From VRUE01 sp035701465 (GTDB lineage Bacteria > Actinomycetota > Thermoleophilia > Solirubrobacterales > 70-9), in NCBI GenBank assembly GCA_035701465.1, contig DASSMU010000171.1, positions 1-38,150 on the forward strand: 38,150 nucleotides of DNA. The letters run 5' to 3'. A model generated the notes under the pieces. The model did no database searches, was not told where the DNA came from, and worked only from the letters and a program-made list of their open reading frames with translations. A program made the translations under genes and the position numbers. Positions 1 to 9,400 of the stretch are shown here, one piece after another (the first letter of the stretch is position 1; every line of letters begins with the position of its first letter).

Positions 1-1198
1 CGCCGGAGGCGCCAGAGAACGAGGTCCCGAAGACCTCCTCCTCGGCGGCGCGGCCGCCAAGCAGCGTGACTATCTCACTCTGCAGTTCCTGCCTCGACTT
101 GAGGTAGCTGTCCTCCTCCGGAGAGGAGGCGACGAAGCCGAGTGCCGGGCCGCGGGGGACGATGCTGAGCATCTCCGGCGGGTCGCCGCCGACCAGGTGC
201 CGGCAGAGCGCGTGCCCCGCCTCGTGGTAGGCGACGATGCGGCGCTCCTTGTGGTTCAGCCGCCGTGCCTGCTGCGAGCCGACCGACTGGCGCAGCAGCG
301 CCTCGTCGAGGTCCTCGCGCGCCATCGCCGTGCGCTCGGCCCGCCCGGCGATGATCGCCGCCTCGTTGAGCGCGTTGGCGAGCTGGGCGCCGGTCATCCC
401 GGTCGTCTTGCGGGCGACGTCGCGCAGGTCGAGGTCGGGACCGAGCGGCTTGCCCTTGGCGTGCGCGCGCAGGATCGCCTCGCGGCCGTCGCGGTCGGGA
501 GGGGAGACCAGCACCTGACGGTCGAAGCGCCCCGGTCGCAGCAGCGCGTGGTCGAGCTTGTCGACGTGGTTGGAGGCGCCGATGACGATCACCGTGCCGG
601 GGTCGCGCTCGAAACCGTCGAGCTCGACCAGCAGCTGGTTGAGCGCCTGCTCCCGCTCGCTGGAGCCGCCATCGCCGCCACCTCCACTGCGCGCTCCTCC
701 CACGGCGTCGAGCTCGTCGATGAAGATCACCGCACGGCCCGACTTGCGCGCTTCCTTGAACAGCCGCCGGATCCTGGCGGCACCCCTCCCGACAAACATC
801 TCGACGAAGCTCGATCCCGAGGCGGCGAAGAAGTCGACGCCGGCCTGGGCCGCCACGGCCCGCGCAAGCATCGTCTTGCCGGTTCCCGGAGGACCGAAGA
901 GCAGCACCCCGCGCGGCGGCTGCGCGCCGAGCGCGGCGAAGCGCTCCGGGTCGCGCAGCCACTCGGCTACGTCCATCAACTCGTCCTTGGCCGCGTCGAC
1001 CCCCTGCACCTCGTCCCAGAGCACCGGCTCGGTCTTGCTCGCCTTCACCGTCTCCGGCTTGGTCGAGCCGACCGTGCTGCGCATCAGCCTGAAGAAGACG
1101 AGCAGCAGGCAGGCCATGAAGAAGACCCCGAAGACGGGGTACCAGTCAAAGAAGAATTCTTGGATGCCGGATGCTGAGAGCGCCTGGATCAGGTGCAA
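1..1198 (-). CDS. ftsH: FtsH-type membrane AAA zinc protease (partial, C-terminus off the left edge)
   Basis: ATP-dependent zinc metalloprotease that unfolds and degrades membrane and some soluble proteins at the inner face of the cell membrane. Read on the minus strand, about 399 residues are visible. There is one hydrophobic helix at about residues 21-38. The AAA module follows: Walker A GPPGTGKT near residue 100, Walker B IFIDELDAVGG, and the second-region-of-homology motif RPGRFDRQV near residue 220. The M41 protease domain then carries the zinc motif HEAGH near residue 325. The stop lies beyond base 1. An in-frame TAG sits three codons upstream of the TTG at 1198, so that TTG, with AGGA 5 nt before it, is the earliest start. 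The N-terminus is odd: FtsH normally has two membrane helices around an external domain, but here one helix leads almost directly into the AAA module. The family is certain; the start is likely. Confidence 0.93.
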   Translation of the reverse strand, partial: MHLIQALSASGIQEFFFDWYPVFGVFFMACLLLVFFRLMRSTVGSTKPETVKASKTEPVLWDEVQGVDAAKDELMDVAEWLRDPERFAALGAQPPRGVLLFGPPGTGKTMLARAVAAQAGVDFFAASGSSFVEMFVGRGAARIRRLFKEARKSGRAVIFIDELDAVGGARSGGGGDGGSSEREQALNQLLVELDGFERDPGTVIVIGASNHVDKLDHALLRPGRFDRQVLVSPPDRDGREAILRAHAKGKPLGPDLDLRDVARKTTGMTGAQLANALNEAAIIAGRAERTAMAREDLDEALLRQSVGSQQARRLNHKERRIVAYHEAGHALCRHLVGGDPPEMLSIVPRGPALGFVASSPEEDSYLKSRQELQSEIVTLLGGRAAEEEVFGTSFSGASG

Positions 1199-1343
1199 AG
1201 TTTCCTACCGTTTCTGGGGATGCGGTCAGAAGTGAGTAAGCAGTGTGGGGGCTAACGACCCGCGCTCCAATCGCATATGCGTCCAGTGTGCGCAATCGAG
1301 CTAAAGCCCCCCAGGCACCCTCCCCCGCAAGCACTTGCCGGCC

Positions 1344-1387
1344 GAGTGGTCACTTATGCCGGCTATAGGCGTACTAAGTGACCACTC
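1344..1387 (-). terminator. 13-bp perfect inverted repeat after the MBL hydrolase gene
   Basis: Arms 1344-1356 and 1375-1387 (GAGTGGTCACTTA and its exact complement) surround an 18-nt loop that contains a further short GCC/GGC pairing. The hairpin begins one base beyond the stop codon of the minus-strand MBL gene. No U-tract follows. Its position and strength fit a terminator or 3'-end-protecting hairpin. The remaining bases between 1199 and 1343 show no gene. Confidence 0.6.
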
Positions 1388-1388
1388 G

Positions 1389-2135
1389 TCAGCCGCGCTC
1401 GACCTGGGAGCCGCCTACGATCGCCTCGGTGCCGTCGTCGCCGAAGACGATCCAGGCCTTGTTGCCGCCGTCGTAGTCGGGCGCCCACAGCTTCATCGTC
1501 GCCGGGCGTCCCCAGACCGTCACCCGCTCCTCGCCGGTCTGCTCCTCTCCGCGCCAGATCCGCACGAAGGGGTTGGCGTTCCACTCCTCGCCGATCGTCG
1601 TCGGCTCGCGGTGGCCGGGGTGGACGACCGTCTCCGGCGGCAGCTCCATCAGCCGCATCACCGAGGCGCGCAGGTCGTCGAAGCCGCTCGCACCCGGCGC
1701 CATCGTCCCCCCGACCGTGCCCTTGAAGAGCACGTCGGCGGTGAAGACGTCGCTGCCGTCGACGAGGAAGGCGACGTGGCCGGAGGCGTGCCCGGGGGTG
1801 GAGATCGCCTCGATCTCGAGGCCGCCGGCGACGAGCTTCTCGCCGTCGGCGATCGTCTGCGCCACCTCCTCGTCCATCTCCGCCGCCGCCTCGGCGTGGG
1901 CGACCATCGGCACGTCGCCGAGCTGTCGCTGTGCCTCGGCCAGGCCGGCGACGTGGTCGAGGTGGGGGTGGGTGACGAGGATGTGGGTGATCTCGATCCC
2001 GTCGGCCTCGGCCCGCTCGAGCAGCGGCCCGAGGTCGTCGTTGCCGTCGATCAGCACCCCCGTGCCGCCGGTTTCGTCGGCGACGAGGTAGGCGTTGGAC
2101 AGCCATTGCGGGTTCTCGGTCCTCTCGACGATCAA
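1389..2135 (-). CDS. MBL-fold (glyoxalase II-like) metallohydrolase
   Basis: Predicted metallo-beta-lactamase-fold hydrolase of 248 residues, with no signal peptide. The metal-binding motif THPHLDHVAG (HxHxDH) is near residue 80, followed by STPGHASGHVAF, a FTADVLF stretch carrying the bridging Asp, and VHPGHREPT as the last His ligand. This is the layout of glyoxalase II and related thioesterase or lactonase enzymes; the substrate cannot be told. About 55 residues after the fold (from WRGEEQTG onward, including KLWAPDYDGGNKAW) form an extension I do not recognise. The TTG at 2135 is chosen because AGAAGGGAG lies 6 nt before it and the conserved part begins directly after; a longer reading to 2237 runs into the upstream gene. 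It lies 34 nt downstream of the polysaccharide deacetylase on the same strand, so the two may be cotranscribed. Confidence 0.85.
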   Translation of the reverse strand: MIVERTENPQWLSNAYLVADETGGTGVLIDGNDDLGPLLERAEADGIEITHILVTHPHLDHVAGLAEAQRQLGDVPMVAHAEAAAEMDEEVAQTIADGEKLVAGGLEIEAISTPGHASGHVAFLVDGSDVFTADVLFKGTVGGTMAPGASGFDDLRASVMRLMELPPETVVHPGHREPTTIGEEWNANPFVRIWRGEEQTGEERVTVWGRPATMKLWAPDYDGGNKAWIVFGDDGTEAIVGGSQVERG

Positions 2136-2169
2136 CGCTTGCTCCCTTCTCCGTTTGCCTGCTTTGCCC

Positions 2170-3384
2170 TCAACCGTACGGCCTGTAGACCATCTGCTGC
2201 CCGAGCAGTTCGGTGACCGTGTCGAAGCGGTAGCCACGGGCGCGCAGGGTGTCGATGATCGACGGCAGCGCCGCCAGGGTGCCGCTGCGGTCGCCGCCGC
2301 CGTCGTGCATGAGGATGATCGAGCCGGACTGGGCGGCGCCGACGATGCGGCTGTAGACGGCGGCGCTGCCGGGATTTGACCAGTCCGCCGGGTCGACGTC
2401 CCAGGTAATCGTCCGCAGCCCGTCCACGCCGGCGGCGGCGAGGACCGAGGAGTCGACGGCGCCGCCCGGCGGGCGGAAGAGGCAGGGCCTGAAATGGGTG
2501 ATCGAATCGATCAGCGAGGTGACCGGGGCGATGTTCGCGTAGCCCGGGTATTCGGTGTGGTGCATGGTGTGGTTGCCGATCTCGTCGCCTTCGCGGAGGA
2601 TCCGGCGCATCGTCGATTCGCGCCCGGCCATCTCCTGGCCGATCTCGAAGAAGGTGCCGTGGACGTGCTTTTCGCGCAGCACGGAGAGGAAGCCGGGCGT
2701 GTATTCGCTCGGCCCGTCGTCGAAGGTGAGGGCGACGACCTTGCTGCCCCGCGAGCCGTTGGTCACCAGGCCGGCGGTTCCCCCGGTGCAGCCGACCGCC
2801 CGCACCGGCCGCAGCCGGAAGACGCGGTCGCCCTCGGCGGGGAGGCTCTGGGGGCAGCCCTCCGCGGCTTTCGCGCCGCAGCCGTCCAGGTCGGCGAGCA
2901 CTCGCCAGCGGTAGCGGTGCGGGTCCAGCCCGGCGGTTTGCGGCGAGAGCGCCAGCACCAGCTTGTTCGCGTCCGGCCGCTTCACCTGCGCGGCCAGCGT
3001 CTGCCGGGCGGTCACCTTGCCGGCGGCGTTGAGCAGCTCGAGGCCGGCGCGGCGGCGCGCCTTCGGTTCCCCTCCCAGGCAGAGTCGCCGTTCCCCTCGC
3101 CCCCCGGATGGTTGCAGCGCCAGGCAGAGGTAGCGCGAGCCGCTCGTCCCCGGCAGGCGGTCGAGCCGGGAGAGCGCCACCGGGGCCGAGGTCCTCAGGC
3201 TGAGGATCAGGCTCTGTCCCGCCTGGGAGAGCTCGGCGCGGAGCAGTTGCGGCTGCGCGGCGCCCGCTCCCGCCGGGGTTGCGCCCACGGCAGCCAGGAG
3301 AGCCGTGGCGGCGGCGGTGCACAGGATCTTGCGAGGGGAGCGGATGGCGGCGGGGTGGCGTGTGGTTGGCGCGGAGTTGTCCAT
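2170..3384 (-). CDS. Secreted polysaccharide deacetylase (NodB/CE4 domain)
   Basis: Exported carbohydrate esterase, 404 residues, predicted to remove N-acetyl groups from a cell-wall or capsular polysaccharide. A basic start and hydrophobic stretch (residues about 20-42, ending ATPAGAGAA) form a signal peptide. Residues 45-210 form a domain I do not recognise. The NodB domain fills the C-terminal half with all five CE4 motifs: TFDDGPS with the catalytic base and metal Asp, NHTMHH with the two metal His, RPPGG, DVDPADW, and LMHDGGGDRSGT with the catalytic His. The active site therefore looks complete. The gene is divergent from the peptidoglycan-binding protein at 3499 and followed by the MBL hydrolase gene. 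It and its neighbours form an envelope-related group. Confidence 0.9.
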   Translation of the reverse strand: MDNSAPTTRHPAAIRSPRKILCTAAATALLAAVGATPAGAGAAQPQLLRAELSQAGQSLILSLRTSAPVALSRLDRLPGTSGSRYLCLALQPSGGRGERRLCLGGEPKARRRAGLELLNAAGKVTARQTLAAQVKRPDANKLVLALSPQTAGLDPHRYRWRVLADLDGCGAKAAEGCPQSLPAEGDRVFRLRPVRAVGCTGGTAGLVTNGSRGSKVVALTFDDGPSEYTPGFLSVLREKHVHGTFFEIGQEMAGRESTMRRILREGDEIGNHTMHHTEYPGYANIAPVTSLIDSITHFRPCLFRPPGGAVDSSVLAAAGVDGLRTITWDVDPADWSNPGSAAVYSRIVGAAQSGSIILMHDGGGDRSGTLAALPSIIDTLRARGYRFDTVTELLGQQMVYRPYG

Positions 3385-3498
3385 ACTAGGAGTGCGCTCG
3401 GGCCGGTTGGCCCGTCACCTCCAGCGTCGTTCCGAAGTCAGATATCGCGTTCCAGATCCGGTACTTCGCCGGACGTTGGATTTTCCCAGCGCAGCGCT

Positions 3499-4749
3499 AT
3501 GCCAGCTACCGTGTTCGCAGTTGACGTGAAAGCCAAACGCACCACCGCGATCGGGTGTCGCCTGGTGCTCTTCGCGATCTTCTCTCTGATGGCGCTCACC
3601 GCGTACATGCCCACCGCTGCCTGCGCGATGCCCGGCGGAGCCGGGGAAGCGCCCGCGGGGTCGACGCCCTTCGACCGCCAGGGCATGTGGGTCTGGTACG
3701 TCGACCGCTCCGAGGGCGGCAGCATTCCCCGCATCGCGGCCCGCGCCGACCGCGCCGGGATCGGCACGCTCTACGTCAAGGCGGGCGACGGCGGCGACTA
3801 CTGGAGCCAGTTCAGCTCCGGCCTGGTCGAATCGCTCCACCAGGCCGGCCTCGACGTCTGCGCCTGGCAGTTCGTCTACGGGGAAAGTCCCGTGGCCGAG
3901 GCGAAGGTCGGTGCGGCGGCGGTGCAGCGCGGGGCCGACTGCCTGGTGATCGACGCCGAGGGCCAGTACGAGGGGCGCTACGCGGCGGCCGACCGCTACG
4001 TCCGCGCCCTGCGCGCCCGCATCGGCACCGGCTTCCCGCTCTCCCTCGCCGGCTTCCCCTACGTCGACTACCACCCGGCGTTCCCCTACTCGGTCTTCTT
4101 CGGCCCCGAAGGCGCCGGCTACAACCAGCCGCAGATGTACTGGAAGGCGATCGGCACCTCGGTGCGCGCCGTCTACGAGCACACCTACCTCTACAACAGG
4201 CTCTGGAGCCACCCCGTGTACCCGATCGGGCAGACCTACGAAAGCCCCGGCCCCAAGCAGGTGCTGCGCTTCCGCCGCTTCGCCTCCAGCTACGGCGGGC
4301 TGGCGCCTAGCTGGTGGGACTGGCAGGAGACCAGCGCCCGCACCTGGTCGGCGCTCGGCGCCACGACCAGCGGGCCGCTGACGGGTTACCGGCCCGTGAC
4401 CACCCAGCCGCTGCTGAAGCGCGGCAGTCGCGGCGACCTGGTCGTCTGGGCGCAGGAGCACCTGGTCGGCGCCGGCCAGACTCAACTGCCGGTGACCGGG
4501 ATCTTCGGCAAGCAGACGGCCGCCGCGGTGCGGGCGTTCCAGCTCTCGCGGGGGCTCGCGGCCGACGGCGCGATCGGCACCACCACCTGGAGCGCCCTGC
4601 TGGGGGTCGAACCGGCGCGGCCGCGCTGGGCGGCGCGGCGCGCGAGGATCAGCGGCGGCGCGACGAACCGCGTGATCCCCGCCAGGCGCCCCGCCTCCGC
4701 CTCGCTTCCCGCCAAGGCCGACGAGATAGATCCGGGCCCCGCTCCGTGA
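3499..4749 (+). CDS. Secreted glycoside-hydrolase-like protein with C-terminal peptidoglycan-binding domain
   Basis: Exported protein of 416 residues, probably acting on or anchored to peptidoglycan. A signal peptide covers about residues 12-42 (hydrophobic run ending PTAACA). Residues 50-290 look like a TIM-barrel glycoside-hydrolase-like domain: GMWVWYVDRSEGG at strand 1, LYVKAGDGGDYW, CAWQFVYG and LVIDAEGQYEG. The acidic DAE of the last is a candidate catalytic site. Residues 305-365 are a PG_binding_1 domain (PLLKRGSRGDLVVWAQ, then GIFGKQTAAAVRAFQ and DGAIGTTTWSALL). The tail is basic and Pro/Ala-rich. The ATG at 3499 gives an intact signal peptide; an internal GTG at 3526 would also work. 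The stop overlaps the GTG of the following metalloprotease (GTGA), indicating translational coupling. The exact hydrolase family is unassigned. Confidence 0.8.
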   Translation: MPATVFAVDVKAKRTTAIGCRLVLFAIFSLMALTAYMPTAACAMPGGAGEAPAGSTPFDRQGMWVWYVDRSEGGSIPRIAARADRAGIGTLYVKAGDGGDYWSQFSSGLVESLHQAGLDVCAWQFVYGESPVAEAKVGAAAVQRGADCLVIDAEGQYEGRYAAADRYVRALRARIGTGFPLSLAGFPYVDYHPAFPYSVFFGPEGAGYNQPQMYWKAIGTSVRAVYEHTYLYNRLWSHPVYPIGQTYESPGPKQVLRFRRFASSYGGLAPSWWDWQETSARTWSALGATTSGPLTGYRPVTTQPLLKRGSRGDLVVWAQEHLVGAGQTQLPVTGIFGKQTAAAVRAFQLSRGLAADGAIGTTTWSALLGVEPARPRWAARRARISGGATNRVIPARRPASASLPAKADEIDPGPAP

Positions 4750-5837
4750 CCAGGCGCCCGGCGGGGGCGCTTGCGGGCATAGCCATGGTCCTCCTCCTCG
4801 CCCTCCCGGCGGGGGCGGGCGCGGCCGGAAGAGCGGTCTTCGCGGACGCGCTGCGCGCGCCCCGTCTCGGGCCGCGGCTGGACGACGTCGTGCTCGGCAA
4901 GCCCGCCGCCGGCGCGGCCCGGATCGCCGCCAGCGCCTCCTCCCAGCGCTACCCGATCGACGACGGCAGCGGGGCGACGATCGCCGTCGACGTCACCTCC
5001 GCCTGTGCTGCGAGCTGCACCGCCGCCGATCCGCAGCAGATCGCCGACTTCGTCGGCACGCTGATCCACGGCCCCGAGGTCGACCTGCTCACGGTCCAGC
5101 TCGACACGCCCTTCCAGGTCATGTTCGACTGCGGCCTCGGCGCCGAGGCCTGCTACTACAGCGGTGAAGACAAGATCGTGCTCAGCGGCAACGAGGAAAC
5201 GAGCAGCGACGGCGCCAGTCGCGACTTCGTTCTCGCCCACGAGTACGGGCACCACGTCGCCCAGCACCGCAGCCTGCCGGCGCCGTTCGGCGGCGCCGTC
5301 GACTGGGGCACCGAGCGCTGGGCGAGCGTCGAGAACGTCTGCCAGGGCAGGCGCCAGGGCCGCTTCTATCCGGGAGACGAGGGCAGCCACTACTTCGAGG
5401 ATCCGGGAGAGGCCTTCGCCGAGGCCTTCGCCCATGATCGCTTCCCGCAGGACCCGGTTCGCTGGCGCTACTCGGCGGGGCTGCGGCCGACCCCGGCCGC
5501 GTTCCAGGCGATCCGGGAAGACACGCTTTCGCCCTGGCACCAGCGCACCAGCCTGGTGCTCTCGGGGCACGTACCTGCCAGGGGGGAGGGCGCAACCGTC
5601 GAGACCCTGCGTACGCCGCTCGACGGCACGGTCAGCCTGCGCCCGAGCCTGCACAGGCGCGGCTACGAACTGACCCTGCGTAGCCGCGCCGGCAGGCTTC
5701 TACGCCGCTCCCACCACGCCCTCAACGCCCACGGCAAGCTCGATTACACCGTCTGCGGCGAGTCCCGCCTCCGTCTCGTGATCACCTCGACCCGCCGCCA
5801 CCGGACCCCCTTCAAGCTGCAAGTCCAGCGACCCTGA
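4746..5837 (+). CDS. Secreted HExxH zinc metalloprotease-like protein
   Basis: Exported protein of 363 residues with a signal peptide (residues 1-27, ending ALPAGAGA). The zinc-protease signature is LAHEYGHHVAQH near residue 170. About 55 residues later EDPGEAFAEAFAH supplies a Glu suitable as third zinc ligand, a gluzincin-like arrangement. Several Cys (SACAASCTA, FDCGLGAEACYY, ENVCQG) probably form disulphides outside the cell. The last ~90 residues look like a beta-rich accessory domain. The GTG start at 4746 overlaps the stop of the peptidoglycan-binding protein, so the two are very likely made together. The target protein is unknown. The HExxH motif is clear, but I cannot name the peptidase family with confidence. 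Confidence 0.8.
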   Translation: MTRRPAGALAGIAMVLLLALPAGAGAAGRAVFADALRAPRLGPRLDDVVLGKPAAGAARIAASASSQRYPIDDGSGATIAVDVTSACAASCTAADPQQIADFVGTLIHGPEVDLLTVQLDTPFQVMFDCGLGAEACYYSGEDKIVLSGNEETSSDGASRDFVLAHEYGHHVAQHRSLPAPFGGAVDWGTERWASVENVCQGRRQGRFYPGDEGSHYFEDPGEAFAEAFAHDRFPQDPVRWRYSAGLRPTPAAFQAIREDTLSPWHQRTSLVLSGHVPARGEGATVETLRTPLDGTVSLRPSLHRRGYELTLRSRAGRLLRRSHHALNAHGKLDYTVCGESRLRLVITSTRRHRTPFKLQVQRP

Positions 5838-5873
5838 GATAATGCCCGCCCGGGCGCAAATCGCCCATCCCAA

Positions 5874-5947
<74 letters not shown>

Positions 5948-6126
5948 CTCCTCTTATTGTCCGCGCGCGGGTTCAGCGAAGGGGCTGGCGGCGTAGAGGG
6001 CCGGTGCCTTTGCATTTTGGGGAGTCGGCGTTCCATGGGACTGAAAGTTCGTGGAATTTGGGGCCGTAGAAGCGAGTTTCCCGCCGCCCATCGCCATAGA
6101 GTTGAAGAGAGTCCCGAGAATGGGAA

Positions 6127-6471
6127 ATGCCCCGCTGTCTAATGGTTGCCAAGCGAGAGAAAACTGTCTGCGTCGTAGTCAAGCTCCGTGATCTTGACAC
6201 CGATGCCCGCACCGTTTTTGAGCACGAGGTTATGCCGCCTCGTAATGTCGGCGAGCAGCGGGCGCGACTTGTCGAGGCTGTGGCGAAGCACAAGCCAGAA
6301 GCGGAGATTCGCTCATTTGCGAACCACACGGCAGGTTTTGTCGACAGCGAGCATCTGGTTGTCGCCTACTTCAAGGAGCCTCGCGAGATCGGAAGGGCGC
6401 TGAAAGAGTTGACCCGTCGGCATGGGCAGCGTGAGTTGTTCGCGTCTGCATCGGCGGACGAAGCTGCTTGA
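6127..6471 (+). CDS. Small unknown protein at the head of the nuclease-methyltransferase operon
   Basis: A protein of 114 residues (109 if the ATG at 6142 is used) that I do not recognise. It is soluble and charged, with beta-strand-like VCVVVKLRD and HLVVAYFKEP and helices such as EQRARLVEAVAKHKPEA. It has no Cys cluster, signal peptide or obvious HTH. It ends about 15 bp before the start of the large nuclease-methyltransferase gene and shares that gene's less GC-biased codon use. It is probably the first gene of the same operon and was probably acquired with it. Possible roles such as accessory, specificity or regulatory subunit are guesses. The ~180 bp between the tRNA and this gene hold no convincing gene. 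Confidence 0.65.
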   Translation: MPRCLMVAKREKTVCVVVKLRDLDTDARTVFEHEVMPPRNVGEQRARLVEAVAKHKPEAEIRSFANHTAGFVDSEHLVVAYFKEPREIGRALKELTRRHGQRELFASASADEAA

Positions 6472-6486
6472 CCCAGGGGGTTGGAC

Positions 6487-9400
6487 GTGACCGAGCCTAT
6501 GGGCCAGGCTGAGCTCAGGTTCTCGCCCGTAGAAAATGGCGGGCTCTTCTCCGAAAACTTCCTAAAAAGCCGTCTTCCGCTGTGGTCCGATTACAAGGAC
6601 CTCGATTGCAAGCAGCTCATGGAAGACATTCGATCGATCTGGGACCGGGAGGGACCGGCGTTGCCAGGGGCAAATGAGGCTCAGGTCGAGGAGCACTGCA
6701 TCCAGCCCATCCTCGATCTCCTCGGGCATTCTTGGACCCCGCAGGCTGGGTATTCGACCCCGTCTGGGCGAAGCGTTCCCGATTACGCACTCTTCCTCAG
6801 CGACGAGGCGCGCCTGACGGCCGGGCAGCAGCGCAAGAACAGCCTCGACCGGTTTCAAAATGCCGTTGCGATTGCGGAGGCGAAGGAGTTCGAACGACCG
6901 TTCAACACTCGCCGAGGTGGGACGCGGAACGAGGATCCGCACGCTCAAATCCTTCGTTACCTCAACGAGACTCGCGCGGCATGGGGAATTCTCACCAACG
7001 GACGCACTTGGCGTTTGTACTCCTATGAGAAGGCGACGCAGGGGTACTACTACGGCGTTGACCTTGCCGCTCTTCTGGAGCGAGAAGACGCGCAGGAATT
7101 CCGCCGATTCGCGGCTTTCTTTTCTCGGTCTGCCCTTGAGCCGGACGAGCGAGACCTCTGCCTGCTCGATCGGATGTTGCGAGAGGCAGAGCGAAGCGCG
7201 GTGGCGGTTGGTGACGCCCTCGAGCGACAAGTTTTCCAGGCGATTCCGCTTCTCGCTACGGGGCTCCTTGGCGATGAAGACCGGTCAGATTCAAGCTTGG
7301 CTAGAGCCTTCGAGAATTCCCTGGTGTTCCTATATCGAATGCTCTTTTGCCTGCACGCCGAGGCACGCGGCCTGCTCCCGATTGACAATCCGCACTACGA
7401 ACCGCAGAGCCTCCTGCAGGTGCGGCTCGACGTAGCGCGGCAGCGAGATGCGGGTGCGACCTATAGTGAGCGCTCAGATCGGCTCTACAGCATGCTCCGT
7501 GCGCTCTTTCGCATCGTTGACGAGGGCGAGCCCGCGTTCCGAGTGAACGCGTACAACGGCGGCCTTTTCTCGCCCTCGGAGCATCGGTACTTCGAGGGTC
7601 GGACCATTCCGGATCCGAAGATTGCTCCGGCGATCGATTTGTTGTCGCGCATCGACGGTGAGTTCGTGGACTTTCGCGAACTATCGGTTCGGCATCTTGG
7701 GACTATCTACGAGAAGCTCCTCGCGTACCAGCTCACCGATCGCGCTGGGACGCTCCAGCTCAGGGAATCGCCGCTCAAGCATCGCTCCGGCTCTTATTTC
7801 ACGCCAGAGCGAGTGGTCGATGCGATCGTCGCCCGTACGCTGGAGCCGGTGCTGATGAGGGCCTCAGAGGAGATCGCTGCGGCTGGCTTCTCCGGGACCG
7901 ACGCCTTGGCTCGCTTCCTGGATCTCAAGATCTGCGATCCCGCGGTGGGCAGCGGCCATTTCCTGGTCGCGGCCGTCGAGTACGTAACCCAATTCATCGC
8001 GACCGACCCCTCTTATAGCCAGCATCCCGGAGAACAGCTTCTCGAGTTGGCAGAGATCCGGCGGCTTGTCGCCGAGCGGTGCATCTATGGCGTCGACATC
8101 AATCCAATGGCGGTCGAGCTCGCGCGTCTCTCACTCTGGCTGGCCACGGTCGATCGGGAGCAGCCGCTCACCTTCCTAGAGAACCTTCGTGCAGGGAACT
8201 CAATCGTCGGAACCAGCATCCAGGACTTGCTGAGGGGTGGAGAGTCAGTCTTCAGTTCAGCCCTGGCGAGGCACGCGGAGGAGTTGCTCAAGCAGCGTGC
8301 GGAGATCGTGGCCCAGCCGAGCTCGACGACGAAGGAGGTACACGAGAAGGAAGAGATCGCCAATGCGGCCGAGGCGCTTCGCGAGCCGATCGAGGAGTTC
8401 GCGGACGAGACACTCGGGGTTCCCCTTGGCGACCCTGAGATTGGGGATCCCTTTCACTGGGACGTCGAGTTTCCCGAGGTGTTTCTGACTGCTGGCGGCT
8501 CTCCCCTGCAAGACGCGGGCTTCGACGCGATCATCGGGAATCCGCCGTATATCCAAATTCAGAGTCTTGGTCGCGCTACCGCGGAGTTCTGCCGGGAACG
8601 CTACAGCGTGGCGGCGGGCGCCTTCGACGTCTACGTCGTCTTCATCGAGCGTGCGCTGGAGCTGCTTGGTCCGGACTCGCGGCTGGGATTCATCGTCCCG
8701 AACAAGTTCACGAAGCTGGAAATGGCGAAGGGTCTGCGCGAACTGCTGATCGCGCAGGAGGCGGTTGAGGAGATTCTCGACTTCGGGGGCGCTCAGCTAT
8801 TTGGTGCAACCAACTACACCGCAATCCTGCTCCTCGAGACTGGGAGAAGCCGAAGCGCCGTGACGTACCGCAAGCTGGGTGACGCTGAAGGTGAACCAAT
8901 CGCCCAGATCGAAAAGATCGAGCCGTCCGAGTTCAGATACGCGGACTTGGGCAAGGGGCCTTGGATCCTTGCCACTCCGAGCGAGCAGCGCATCATCAAG
9001 GTCGCCTCCACCGGAGCTGAATCCCTGGAAGGTGTCACCAAACAGATCTTCCAGGGACTGATCACCAGTGCAGACAAAGTTTTTCACTTTAAGGATTTGG
9101 GTTTGGCCGGGCCACTGCGCCGAGTCCAAAGCAAGGCTTCGGGGCGTGCCATTGAACTGGAGCCCGACCTTCTGCACCAGCTAGCAAGCGGAACTGACGT
9201 GCGCCGCTATGCATTCGCGCCCCTGAGGACACTCCTCCTCTTCCCCTACGGCGGAGACGGCACCAAGGAATTGCTCGATTGGGAGGTCGTAGAGGCGCTG
9301 CCGCGGACCGCGGCCTATCTTCGCGAGCACGAGGAGACCCTCCGGGGAAGGGAGGGAGGGAAGATGGACCACGCCGGCTGGTATGGCTACGTATACCCGA

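Noticed and set aside
2494..3498. In-frame plus-strand extension upstream of the peptidoglycan-binding protein
   Set aside because: It runs antisense through the deacetylase gene and would bury the signal peptide. The start at 3499 is used.
5957..6142. 61-codon plus-strand frame between tRNA-Asp and the small unknown gene
   Set aside because: No ribosome-binding site, no codon bias like either neighbour, and it overlaps the start of the next gene.
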